Made by a program: the position numbers and the translations under genes. A model generated the notes under the pieces. That model was not told the origin of the DNA and searched no databases. It saw only the letters and a program-made list of their open reading frames with translations. Shown here in pieces: positions 21,944 through 30,066 of a stretch of DNA of 39,419 nt. Position 1 is the first letter of the stretch, and the number at the start of each line of letters is the position of its first letter. This DNA comes from Planctomycetota bacterium (GTDB taxonomy: Bacteria > Planctomycetota > PUPC01 > JACPCR01): positions 1-39,419 of the forward strand of contig JACPCR010000121.1 of the NCBI GenBank assembly GCA_016179685.1, written 5' to 3'.

Positions 21944-24900
21944 TTATGCCCGGACCACGAACCGTGCCATGACCTGTCGCTCCGTGAAGGGCTCCACGAC
22001 GGTGATCGTCCAGTCTCCGAGACGGGCATTGACGGCGAGAGGCTCGTCGATGCGGAGGAGACCGTTGGACGCACACAACCGGCCGCCGAACTGCATGCGT
22101 TCCTCGCCGTGCGGGTCCCGCACGCACACGTCAAGCAGGTGGTCGCCGCGCACCCTCCGGCCGGAAGCGCTCGCCAGCTCGACCTGGAAGGCGAGCCGGC
22201 CTCCCCGGCGGAACGCCGCGTGGTCAGGCACGACGGCGACGCCCGAGGGCATCTCCGGGTAAAGTCCGATCAAGCGGCCCTCGCGCTCGTCAAGCCCCAG
22301 GGTGATTTCGATCCCCTCGGTGACCCGGGTGAAGGGCACGGACTCCTGGGTGACCAGATCGCAGGTGCAGGAGACGGGAACGGGCGGGTGATAGATCGTG
22401 ATGCGGGTTGTCTGCCGCTCCTCGGCGTGGCTGGCGGCGACGAGGACGACGGTATCGGGGGTGAGGAGAACATTGGCTTCGATCTCGGCATGGCTGCTTT
22501 GAGCATGCGGCCGGAGGCCTGCATCGAAGAAGAAGCTCCGTACCAGGTCCTTGAGGGCGTATCGGTGCTTGGACTCGCCGCGCTCCACGCTGCCGCTATA
22601 CAACTCGTTGAGGTCAGCCGATACCCGGAGTGTCCGGCCTCCGCCGAAGCACGCCCTCGTGATCGTGACGTCCTTGAAAAAGACCTGGGTTTCCCCCTGG
22701 AAGAGGGGCGCGACCAGCGTGAGGGGCTTCCCTTCCAGGTTGCGCTCCGGAATACGGTCGGCGATCAGGCTTCCGCCGCGCTCCACGAAGCGGACGAGGG
22801 CTTCGGCGTCCGGCTCATCCATCACCTCGGTGTCCGTCAGCACGAAACCGCCGTAGTCGTCCAGAGCGCCTTCGCGCAGGGCGGACTGGTCGATGACGTC
22901 CACCTCGCCGAAGGCCCGGAAGAGCATTTCGGCCACGTTGATCGGCGCCTTGTGGTAGGGCCACACCGTGTCATAAGGACGCTCGTCACGGCCGTAGAAG
23001 CCGAGGCCGACGTACCCTTCCGGGAGGAAGTGCGGGGGAAAGCGGTAAAGCCGGTCATGATAATTAAAGGCCATGGCGATGCGGCGTCGGGGCGCCTGAG
23101 CGCGTTCAAGCAAGGGAGACGCCCGCCGGACCTTGCGCACGTCGGCGGCGAACGTGTCGAATTTCTCCTCCCGGCAGTTTTGCGTATTGGTGAAGCCGCC
23201 CTGGTACATGAGATGGAAGTGTTTCGCTCCGCCCCCAAGAGCGGTGTACAGCGTCTCCGAAGGCGCCCGCAGGGGGTCCCAAGGCGCGACCGGGACGTCG
23301 CGGTCCGTCACCTGGATGAAGAACCCGATGCGCTGCCGGTTGCGCAGGGCGAGGAAGCGGAAGTGGCCCATGAGGTAATGGAATTCGTTCCAACGGAGGA
23401 GGTCAGAGGCCCGCCAGTGCCCGTACATATAGTTGTAGCAGTCGAATTCGATGAAGTCCGCATGAGGCGACCAGGCGAGGTCCTGAGCGGCCACGTTCTG
23501 GATGGAGAGGTGGCCGTTGCCCGGGGTGCTGAAGACGTGATGGAGCGTGGGCAGCTCACCGCCGCGGGCCTTCCGCATCGATTTCCACATCTCGAAGCCC
23601 GTGCGGAATGCCCGGGTGGCGTAGCCGACGATCCACTCGAAGTAATCGCGGGTGCGGCCTCCCATGGCCGCGACGGCCTCGTCCCAGGTGGGCATGGGGT
23701 AGCCGTAGCGTTCGCGGAACAGGGCCAGGCATCGCTCGCAGCGGCAGACGTTCCCTCGATAGAGGTGCGGCTCGTCGAGGATTTCGATCGAGGTCATGCG
23801 CGGCAGGCAGGAGGCGGCCCGGAACTTCCCTTCGAGCAGATCGCGCAGCCGGACCGGGTACTCGGGGTCGAACACGCAGGGCCGTGTCGGTCTTGTCCCT
23901 TCCGCGCCGATGCACGCGTGGGTGCTCAGGATCGCCGCTCCCAGGTACTCGCCCCAGAGGGCGCCGCCATCCCGCTGCACCAAGTAGTGCTGAAACGCCA
24001 AAGGGTCGAAACCTGCTGGCGGGCCAGCCGATTCCGGCAGGTTCGTCGCAAAGGTGTCGAAGCCGCGGCTGCGATAATAGTCGTACCACCAGCGCACGCG
24101 CTCCTCCGTGTCGCCGCCGCCGTATCCGCCGAGGGAAAACGTGAGCCGTTCGAGGGGCTTCGCCACAGCGAAGCGCAGGCGCGCCCCGTCTTCTCCGGCG
24201 CGGGCGATCACCTCGTAATCGCCCAGCTCCAGTTCCGGCAAGGCCAGGTCGACGGGACCCGGCTGCACGGCGTCGCTCTGAAAAACCTCTTGCCCGTCGA
24301 AGTCGATGATGCGCAGTTGGACGGGAACGGAGCGTTCGGCTGAGACTTGGACGGGGAAGGTCCAGCGGGGCGCGGTGACGTAGGTTCGGTGGCGCGGCCA
24401 AACGCGGAGGCCGAGTGAGGAGACGGCCTCGGCCTGCACGGAGCGCAGATTGGCCCAGCCGGGCCCGTGGACTTCGAGGGTGATCCGCCAGAGGCCGGGC
24501 TGCGGGGGATCGAACGGGAATTGGACGCGGCGGCCCTCGATCCGGACGGGTCGCTCCTCGGCGGGTCCCCACTGCGGCTCGCGGCCGGCGGAGAGCCATC
24601 CGGGATCGGCCCGGCTGAGGAGGGCGCGGGCCTGGACGGGTCCCGGGGCGGCGGCATCGATCTCGAGGGTGAAGGTGCGGCCCTCGCCGGGCGGCAAGGG
24701 CGACCGGTCGAATGCGCAGGCCCGGATGACGAGGTCGGCGTCGCGGCCCATGAGCCACAGGAGCACCTGCCGCACGAGATCGGACCAGCCCGGCGAGCGG
24801 TAAAGGCCGTCCGGGTCCGAGTCGGGCCAGGCGCTGACCAGGATGATGCGTCCGTGGCCATGGATGCCGGCGAGGACCACGGGATGTGCACCTGCTGAGG

Positions 24901-25459
24901 CGAGGACGGCCGCGCCCGGGGCCGGCGTCAGGGCGTCCAGCCGGCGAACGACACCCAGGGGCCCGCCGAGGCCTCGGGTCACCGGATGGGACTCCGTGAG
25001 ACGAACGGCCAGGGCCTCGGGCGGCGTCTCGACCGGCCGCGGCTCGTGCCATGGTCGTGTTCGACGCTCCGGCCGAAGCGTGCAGGCGGCGGGAAGCGCA
25101 GGGCGCAGGGGACCCCAGTGGCGCACCGCTTTCGAAAAGGAATTCGGACCCGCCCACATCAGGAGGCCGCCCCCGCCCTCCACGTAGGCCTCCAGGTTCA
25201 TCAGGTCTTCCGCGTCGAACACCACCGGATCGATGTCCGCCAGCGCCACGGCGTCGTAGGCGTGCAGACCGGTATACTGCTGGAGGGTGAAATCGAGCCG
25301 CTTGGGCAGCCTGCGAGTCAGCGGCAGGTGGACGCCTTTGAAGAAGCTTTCCTTGAAGCGGGCTCGGAGGGGCAGGGAACGCAGGGCGGACCGGAATCCC
25401 GTGTCTGGCGCGGCCGCGCACTCGGCGTAGAACACTTCTCGAACGCCTTCGGGGTCCAT
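21944..25459 (-). CDS. Very long multidomain glycosidase-like protein (GH42-like TIM barrel with two amidotransferase-like domains)
   Basis: 1171 residues. Residues 1-240 resemble a class-I amidotransferase-like sensor domain (DPVVFDAEDLMNLEAYVEGGGGLLMW, ending HGHGRIILVSAWPDSD). About 250-430 is beta-sandwich-like. About 440-790 looks like a TIM barrel: EILDEPHLYRGN (about residue 560) holds a likely acid/base or nucleophile carboxylate, and CRCERCLALFRERYG resembles the GH42 block. About 810-960 is a second amidotransferase-like fold as in the beta-galactosidase trimerisation domain (FVLTDTEVMDEPDAEALVRFVERGGSLI). The C-terminus is beta-rich. No signal peptide is seen, and the N-terminus may be misplaced or shortened. 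It probably acts on a plant or microbial glycan; substrate unknown. Hairpins A and B flank it. Confidence 0.7.
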   Translation of the reverse strand: MDPEGVREVFYAECAAAPDTGFRSALRSLPLRARFKESFFKGVHLPLTRRLPKRLDFTLQQYTGLHAYDAVALADIDPVVFDAEDLMNLEAYVEGGGGLLMWAGPNSFSKAVRHWGPLRPALPAACTLRPERRTRPWHEPRPVETPPEALAVRLTESHPVTRGLGGPLGVVRRLDALTPAPGAAVLASAGAHPVVLAGIHGHGRIILVSAWPDSDPDGLYRSPGWSDLVRQVLLWLMGRDADLVIRACAFDRSPLPPGEGRTFTLEIDAAAPGPVQARALLSRADPGWLSAGREPQWGPAEERPVRIEGRRVQFPFDPPQPGLWRITLEVHGPGWANLRSVQAEAVSSLGLRVWPRHRTYVTAPRWTFPVQVSAERSVPVQLRIIDFDGQEVFQSDAVQPGPVDLALPELELGDYEVIARAGEDGARLRFAVAKPLERLTFSLGGYGGGDTEERVRWWYDYYRSRGFDTFATNLPESAGPPAGFDPLAFQHYLVQRDGGALWGEYLGAAILSTHACIGAEGTRPTRPCVFDPEYPVRLRDLLEGKFRAASCLPRMTSIEILDEPHLYRGNVCRCERCLALFRERYGYPMPTWDEAVAAMGGRTRDYFEWIVGYATRAFRTGFEMWKSMRKARGGELPTLHHVFSTPGNGHLSIQNVAAQDLAWSPHADFIEFDCYNYMYGHWRASDLLRWNEFHYLMGHFRFLALRNRQRIGFFIQVTDRDVPVAPWDPLRAPSETLYTALGGGAKHFHLMYQGGFTNTQNCREEKFDTFAADVRKVRRASPLLERAQAPRRRIAMAFNYHDRLYRFPPHFLPEGYVGLGFYGRDERPYDTVWPYHKAPINVAEMLFRAFGEVDVIDQSALREGALDDYGGFVLTDTEVMDEPDAEALVRFVERGGSLIADRIPERNLEGKPLTLVAPLFQGETQVFFKDVTITRACFGGGRTLRVSADLNELYSGSVERGESKHRYALKDLVRSFFFDAGLRPHAQSSHAEIEANVLLTPDTVVLVAASHAEERQTTRITIYHPPVPVSCTCDLVTQESVPFTRVTEGIEITLGLDEREGRLIGLYPEMPSGVAVVPDHAAFRRGGRLAFQVELASASGRRVRGDHLLDVCVRDPHGEERMQFGGRLCASNGLLRIDEPLAVNARLGDWTITVVEPFTERQVMARFVVRA

Positions 25460-25506
25460 GGAACGATTGTAACCGCGAGGCCAGGGGGAGCAATGAACCT
25501 GGCAGG

Positions 25507-25540
25507 GGAGTTAGCCAGTGCACCCGCACTGGCTAACTCC
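25507..25540. repeat. Perfect hairpin (member B)
   Basis: ggagttagccagtgc and gcactggctaactcc form a perfect 15-base stem around the loop accc. Read on the minus strand the tip is AGTGCGGGTGCACT, identical to member A. It lies 48 bases before the start codon of the 1171-residue gene, on the upstream side. Confidence 0.85.
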
Positions 25541-25574
25541 TCAAGTGGATTGACTCTTGCCCAATCCAGTGTCA

Positions 25575-25781
25575 TCTCAATAAGTTCGGGGAAGACGATC
25601 AGGTCAAGTCCATGAAGTATGAATTCCGTCGCGGAACGCGTCGGCGTTCCGTCCGAGAGATGAGACTTGAGGGCCCAGACGAAGCGCTGACGCGCTTCTC
25701 GATAAAAATCCGCGAAGCGCTGAATCATCATCGGTCACGAAATCGGGCGGGGCCGTTTCTCCGAACTTATTGAGAAGTTGC
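25575..25781. mobile_element. MITE-like element, copy 1
   Basis: Ends tctcaataagttcgggg (25575) and ccgaacttattgagaagttgc (to 25781) are inverse to each other. Inside are the smaller palindromes ccgtcgcggaacgcg and gaagcgctgacgcgcttc. The left 45 bases match the reverse complement of the right end of copy 2 (33768-33940), and the right 60 bases match the reverse complement of its left end, so the two copies are in opposite orientation. No transposase inside. The long minus-strand frame crossing it (25318-25731) is a repeat read. Confidence 0.75.
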
Positions 25782-25885
25782 CCAATCAACACGTCAGTTC
25801 TTAATCATCAGATACTTATGGATAAAGAGTTCAGAGCAATGACGTGTGGGAAAAACTGTAACTCATTTATGTGTCAATAGTTATG

Positions 25886-25930
25886 TTAAAAGTCGATCAA
25901 GTCGTGTAACTCGTCTACGAGCGTCGCCAT
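25886..25930 (-). pseudogene. 14-residue stub of a gene coupled to the HEPN gene
   Basis: An ATG at 25930 lies inside the last codons of the HEPN gene, 5 bases after cggaggg. It encodes MATLVDELHDLIDF and stops. The good ribosome-binding site, the 16-base overlap and the protein-like sequence suggest the start of a second gene whose remainder has been lost. The following 90 bases are AT-rich and non-coding. Confidence 0.35.
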
Positions 25931-26967
25931 CGGTCCCTCCGGTCTCCGTGCCGCGGGTATTCCCGGCGAGAATCGTGTCCGCGGTCCTGCGGCGGCTGTT
26001 GCGGCCGCGGCGGCGATTCCTCCCGCGGCCGTTCGAGCGCCGGCGCGGGCGGCATGGGAAGCGCCTCCCCGGGCCCGATCCCGGCCAGGATGCGATCGTC
26101 GAGCGCGGCATGGTCGGGCGACTGCAGCTTGCACAGCGTAAAGGCGATCATTCGCCTGAGGTATTCCTCGCATCGCTCGAGGAGTCCCAGCTCGGCGCGG
26201 TCGAACATGCCCGTCTTCGTCCCGTGCAGGACCAGGCTGCGAAGGTCGTAGAGCTTCCGCAGGTCCCGGAAGACCTCGCGTCGGGCGGCGAAATCATTGC
26301 CCAGCAGCCAGGCGCCCTTGAGGCAGAACTTGTACCGCAGGTTGTCGCGGTCGCCATCCGCTCGGAATAGAATCTGCTCGATGGCCAGGACGACCTGGTG
26401 GACCCAATCATACGGGGACGCTTCCTGGTAGGTGCGATTGAACCACCGCACCTCGGACCGCTGGAGCAGGTCCTCGGGCCAGGGGAGCTGCATCCAGGCC
26501 TTGAGCTGGTCGACCTCGTCGGTTTGAAGGCCGTAGGCGTTTCTGGCGAATTCCCGCTGCACCGGCCTCAAGAGGTCGGTTTCCCGTGCTGCGTGATGGT
26601 TGCGGTCCGGCCCCAGCGGGCAGAGGACGTAGCGGACGCCGAGGCCGCCGGCCTTGAAGAGCCGGAGGAGGGTGAGGGGCCGGAGGAGGGCATCGCTCGC
26701 GGCCCGGGCCAGATTCTCGGGAGAAAAACGTACTCGGAGAAGAGCCTCCTCCGGAATCCGGCATTCCAGAAGGCAGGTGTCGCGGTCAAGCAGAGGGAAA
26801 TCCAGGTGGCGTCCCGCCTTCTGGTTGCTCCGAGTGAGGTCCTCGACGAAGAACCGTTCGCGCGAGCTGCCGGCGCGGAACTGGAGGTCGGACGTCAGAG
26901 CGAGCGGCTCGCCCGCCCATCGCATGCCTTCCAGGACGCCGAGGATGCAGGGGAAGATATTGTCCAT
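25915..26967 (-). CDS. HEPN-domain (Apea-like) protein with a Pro/Arg-rich tail
   Basis: A 350-residue protein. The central part is family-like helical sequence. Residues about 245-290 contain LRDLRKLYDLRSLVLHG, the R-X4-H motif of HEPN-type ribonucleases, in a context typical of Apea-like HEPN domains. The last 55 residues are low complexity, rich in proline, arginine and glutamate, with many RR/RD pairs, and could bind nucleic acid. HEPN proteins of this type are often RNases of toxin-antitoxin or defence systems, but activity here is inferred only from the motif. The ATG at 26967 is chosen because residues upstream (to 27072) come from a dispersed repeat. The stub at 25886-25930 may be the remains of its partner. 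Confidence 0.6.
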   Translation of the reverse strand: MDNIFPCILGVLEGMRWAGEPLALTSDLQFRAGSSRERFFVEDLTRSNQKAGRHLDFPLLDRDTCLLECRIPEEALLRVRFSPENLARAASDALLRPLTLLRLFKAGGLGVRYVLCPLGPDRNHHAARETDLLRPVQREFARNAYGLQTDEVDQLKAWMQLPWPEDLLQRSEVRWFNRTYQEASPYDWVHQVVLAIEQILFRADGDRDNLRYKFCLKGAWLLGNDFAARREVFRDLRKLYDLRSLVLHGTKTGMFDRAELGLLERCEEYLRRMIAFTLCKLQSPDHAALDDRILAGIGPGEALPMPPAPALERPREESPPRPQQPPQDRGHDSRREYPRHGDRRDRWRRS

Positions 26968-27027
26968 CTTGGCGACCTTGGCGGTGAAAAAAGATTCCTC
27001 AGCATCCAGCGTTTCTTCGTGGCCACG
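26968..27027. repeat. Dispersed repeat abutting the HEPN gene start
   Basis: cttggcgaccttggcggtga is a period-9/10 repeat with degenerate units, followed by aaaaaagattcctcag and a gtttcttcgtggcc tail. The start of the repeat at 1713 looks related. The stretch 26968-27323 holds this, hairpin D and the hairpin before the next gene, and no other gene. Confidence 0.5.
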
Positions 27028-27154
27028 CGGGCCAGATTGAGCCGCCAGCTTTGCTGTATTCTTTTCCCGCAAGCTTTCCTACGAACGCGGGACGGTGCGA
27101 GGTGCCCTCTTCAACTTGAGGCTATCGACGGACTGGGCAGGCTGTCAAGTGGTA

Positions 27155-27198
27155 GCCGACGAGCCCTGAAATGCGGGTGCACTCCCAAACTTGTCGGC
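27155..27198. repeat. Large hairpin (member D)
   Basis: gccgacgag and cttgtcggc form the outer stem (one mismatch); the tip is AATGCGGGTGCACT followed by cccaa. The tip and the gcactccc on its right are shared with member C at 19701. It lies in the divergent region between the HEPN gene and the membrane protein gene. Confidence 0.7.
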
Positions 27199-27285
27199 CC
27201 ATCGGTTTGAAGCAGCGCTTCACTCCGTCCAGTGACTCCGAGCGCATCGGCTCATCGCGCTTGACGCGAAGAACAGAATCGGTGA

Positions 27286-27322
27286 GTATTCCGAGGCGTC
27301 ACGGAGGGAGGCCTCGGAATAC
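27286..27322 (+). promoter_or_regulatory. Hairpin presenting the ribosome-binding site of the following gene
   Basis: gtattccgaggc and gcctcggaatac form a perfect 12-base stem ending one base before the ATG at 27324. The loop, gtcacggagggag, contains the only good Shine-Dalgarno sequence. A stem this strong next to the start codon would be expected to control translation. Confidence 0.55.
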
Positions 27323-27323
27323 G

Positions 27324-28910
27324 ATGATGCCGTTTCTCGTCCTGGCTACCGGCTGCACCGCGGGCATCTTGCTGTATGCCTTTTGGGCGCGGCACGGCAT
27401 GGGCATCCGGGGCGAATGGGCCTGGGGGATCGTTCGGGAGCCGCGTACCGAGGCCCTGGGTTGGCCGATCCTGCTCTCTGGCCTCATGGTTCTGGGCCTG
27501 GCTTGGGCCGGCCGACGGGGACCGGCGGATTCCGGCCGGCGGGGATGGGCCGGAGTCGGAGCGCTCGTTCTTGCTCTCTTCCTCCTCCAGATGGCGGTGG
27601 GCGGCCTTGGCCGCGGCGGCAACGTCGAGACGGTCTTCGCCAGCTTTCCCCCTGCCAACAGCTATTTTTTGCGTGCCCTGGAGGTTCGAGACACACGGGG
27701 CTACCTCAAAGGCTACCAGCAGGAAATCGAGCAGGGCCCCTTCCGGGTCCAACTCAGCACGCACCCGCCCGGCAGCGTCCTCTATTACGTGGCCTTTCTC
27801 GAAGCGGCCGAGCGATGGCCTTCGGCGGCCCGAGCCGTGCGGGACACGGCTCGCGGGTGGGCGCCCGAGGAAGGAGCGTACCAGATCCCGGAGATCGGCC
27901 GGACCTTGGAGGCGATGGTCCAGCCGGAGCAGGAGGGCGCGGCCTGGGCAGCCGCCGTCGGCCTGCGCCTGGCCGCCAGCTTGGCGGCCATCCCCGCCTA
28001 CCAGATCGCCCGGATGGAGCTTCCCGCCGTGCAGGCGCTTCCGCTGGCCGCCGCCAGCTCGCTCGTTCCAGCCCTGTTCCTGTTCAGTCCGCACCCGGAC
28101 CAACTCTTCCCTGGCCTGACCCTCGCGTTTTTCTGGCTTGTCCTGGCAGGACTGAGGGGCCGGAGCGTTCTCGCGGCAGCCGCCTCAGGATTCGTCCTTT
28201 TTGCCGGCCTCTTCTTCTCCCTCTCCTTCCTTCTGCCCCTGGCGGCGGCGGCGCTCCTCATCGCCCTCGCCCGAGCCCGCGCGCCCGCGCGCGGCGACTT
28301 CCGTTTGGGCCTGGCGGCCCTGGCCGGCTTCCTCCTGCCCGTATTCCTGTTTTACGTCCTTTATGATCACAACCTCGTGACCGTCTGGAGGGCCTGCGCG
28401 GCTCAGAATGACGAGTTCAACCTCCACTCGGGCCGAACCTACTGGAAGTGGCTGATGTTCAACCCCCTGGACTTGGCCATTTTCGCGGGCGCTCCAGCCT
28501 TTCTTCTCTTCTGGTCGGAATGGGGCAGAGTGCTCGACCGCTGGTGGCTTCACGGGGAAGCGGGCAGGCCAGGAGCCGGAGGCCACGACTTGGCCAATCC
28601 CGGCCCGGCCCGACCGCAGGACTCGTCTGCGGGTCCGTCGGACCAACCCGGGCTTCCCCTGCTCCTGGTATCGTTGGGCGTCTCGCTGATCCTCCTGAAC
28701 CTATCCGGCAAGAATCTGGGAGAAGTCGGCCGGCTCTGGATGATGGTCATGCCCCTGATGCTCTTGTCGGCCGCGGGATCGCGGCGGCGAGGGAATGGCG
28801 GGCTCGAGCCCGCGCTGCTCCTGGTCATGATCACGCTCCAGCTTGTCCAGACCATCGGCCTCAGAATGAGCGTCGACGCCCTGGGACTGTTCTTCGGAAG
28901 CCGCTATTGA
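27324..28910 (+). CDS. Large integral membrane protein, GT-C glycosyltransferase-like
   Basis: 528 residues with about ten hydrophobic segments: 1-20, 35-55, 75-95, 210-240, 255-290, 300-340, 365-385, 420-435, 470-490 and 500-525. STHPPGSVLYY near residue 140 is a 'HPP' motif like those in GT-C mannosyl- and arabinosyltransferases, followed by a periplasmic-size loop. The family is not identified, and the acidic catalytic residues of the first loop are not obvious. The tandem ATG at 27324/27327 is chosen because the upstream frame reads through hairpin D. Its TGA stop lies in the left arm of the palindrome at 28908-28943. Confidence 0.6.
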   Translation: MMPFLVLATGCTAGILLYAFWARHGMGIRGEWAWGIVREPRTEALGWPILLSGLMVLGLAWAGRRGPADSGRRGWAGVGALVLALFLLQMAVGGLGRGGNVETVFASFPPANSYFLRALEVRDTRGYLKGYQQEIEQGPFRVQLSTHPPGSVLYYVAFLEAAERWPSAARAVRDTARGWAPEEGAYQIPEIGRTLEAMVQPEQEGAAWAAAVGLRLAASLAAIPAYQIARMELPAVQALPLAAASSLVPALFLFSPHPDQLFPGLTLAFFWLVLAGLRGRSVLAAAASGFVLFAGLFFSLSFLLPLAAAALLIALARARAPARGDFRLGLAALAGFLLPVFLFYVLYDHNLVTVWRACAAQNDEFNLHSGRTYWKWLMFNPLDLAIFAGAPAFLLFWSEWGRVLDRWWLHGEAGRPGAGGHDLANPGPARPQDSSAGPSDQPGLPLLLVSLGVSLILLNLSGKNLGEVGRLWMMVMPLMLLSAAGSRRRGNGGLEPALLLVMITLQLVQTIGLRMSVDALGLFFGSRY

Positions 28911-28943
28911 AATCTGCTGCGCCCTTCGGGCTCGCGAATTTCA
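28908..28943. repeat. Dispersed palindrome, copy 1, overlapping a stop codon
   Basis: tgaaat...atttca arms enclose ctgctgcgcccttcgg. A second copy, with 'tgaaatctgctgcgcccttcgg' identical, lies at 36984-37020. In both places it follows or overlaps a gene's 3' end. Confidence 0.75.
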
Positions 28944-28958
28944 GAAGACACAACGGTC

Positions 28959-29987
28959 ATGAAGTCTTCCGTGTTGAAAACCGTTTCCTTCTTCATTGCC
29001 CTGGCCCTGGCGTTGGGCCTGATGGTATCCCTGTGGCGGGGTATCCGGACGCCCGGGCCCGAACGGCGGGAAGTGGTGATTTTCCTGGCCGACAGCCTGG
29101 ACCTGGCTTTCCGGAAGATGAAAGAGGAACTGGAAGCGATGGAGCCCAGCGTGAGGATCGTACTCGAGCCGAGCGCGAGCGTGATCGCCGCGCGAAAGGT
29201 ATCGAGCGGCCGGCGCGCCGACGTCCTGGCGGTGGCCGATCACCGGGTGATCGATGACCTCATGCCGGGCCACGCCGCCTGGCGCATCGATTTTGCCAGC
29301 AATGAACTCGTGCTGGCGGGCACGCAGATGAGCCGTTTCATCAACGAGATCGACACGTCCAACTGGCAGGAAGTGCTCCTTCGCGACGAGGTGCGATTCG
29401 GCCGGGCTGACCCTAACCTGGACCCCTGCGGCTACTGGACGCTCCTGGCCTGGAAGCTGGCGGACCGCCTTCGGGACGACGGCGGGGCCGGGACGGCAGG
29501 GCCTTCCAGTGAGTTGCTGGCCAAAGCGCCGCAGAATGGCCCCACCATGCGGGAGGATACCCAGAAGCTGCTGGCGCTCCTCGAGGGCACGGGCGGCATC
29601 GACTATGCTTTCGTCTACCGTTCGCAGGCGGTGGATCACCGGCTGCGCATCGTTGATCTGCCGCGGGAGATTCATCTGGGCGATCCGGCACTTGAGGAAA
29701 TCTATGCCGGGGCCACGGTCGAAATCCAGGGCCCGGGGCAGAAAACCCGGACGGTCCGGGGCGCGGCCATTGTTTTCGCCGCCACGGTCCTCCGGGATGC
29801 CCGGGAGACCGAGGCGGCAGAACGCCTGATACGCTTCCTGCTCGGCCCCGACGGACGCCGCATCCTGGAGGAGTCCGGCTTCAAGCCCATCGTCCCTCCC
29901 CGGCTGGCGAGCCTTCCGGCGGCGTCAATTCCCGACTTTGGCCCCCTCGCCCGGCCGGCTCAGCTTCCCGGGCCGCGCCCGCCGTGA
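28959..29987 (+). CDS. wtpA: Tungstate/molybdate ABC transporter, substrate-binding protein (WtpA/ModA type)
   Basis: A 342-residue secreted protein with a signal segment at residues 1-25 (TVSFFIALALALGLMVSL). The mature part follows the WtpA group: SASVIAARKVSSGRRADVLAVADHRVIDDLMP, then WRIDFASNELVLAGT, INEIDTSNWQEVLLRDEVRFGRADPNLDPCGYWTLL. The last block is a WtpA hallmark. These proteins bind tungstate or molybdate tightly; which one is favoured cannot be read from sequence. The C-terminal 30 residues are proline-rich. Permease and ATPase genes follow on the same strand. Confidence 0.85.
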   Translation: MKSSVLKTVSFFIALALALGLMVSLWRGIRTPGPERREVVIFLADSLDLAFRKMKEELEAMEPSVRIVLEPSASVIAARKVSSGRRADVLAVADHRVIDDLMPGHAAWRIDFASNELVLAGTQMSRFINEIDTSNWQEVLLRDEVRFGRADPNLDPCGYWTLLAWKLADRLRDDGGAGTAGPSSELLAKAPQNGPTMREDTQKLLALLEGTGGIDYAFVYRSQAVDHRLRIVDLPREIHLGDPALEEIYAGATVEIQGPGQKTRTVRGAAIVFAATVLRDARETEAAERLIRFLLGPDGRRILEESGFKPIVPPRLASLPAASIPDFGPLARPAQLPGPRPP

Positions 29988-30066
29988 AACCTTCCTGGAA
30001 CTTCGAACGAACAGGTCATCGGCGATAGAATAGGCAGGCAAAGGACTTTTCGCGGCCCGAGGGGCC

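Noticed and set aside
25318..25731. 137-residue minus-strand frame upstream of the 1171-residue gene
   Set aside because: Its whole N-terminal half is the interior of MITE copy 1; copy 2 does not keep the frame open.
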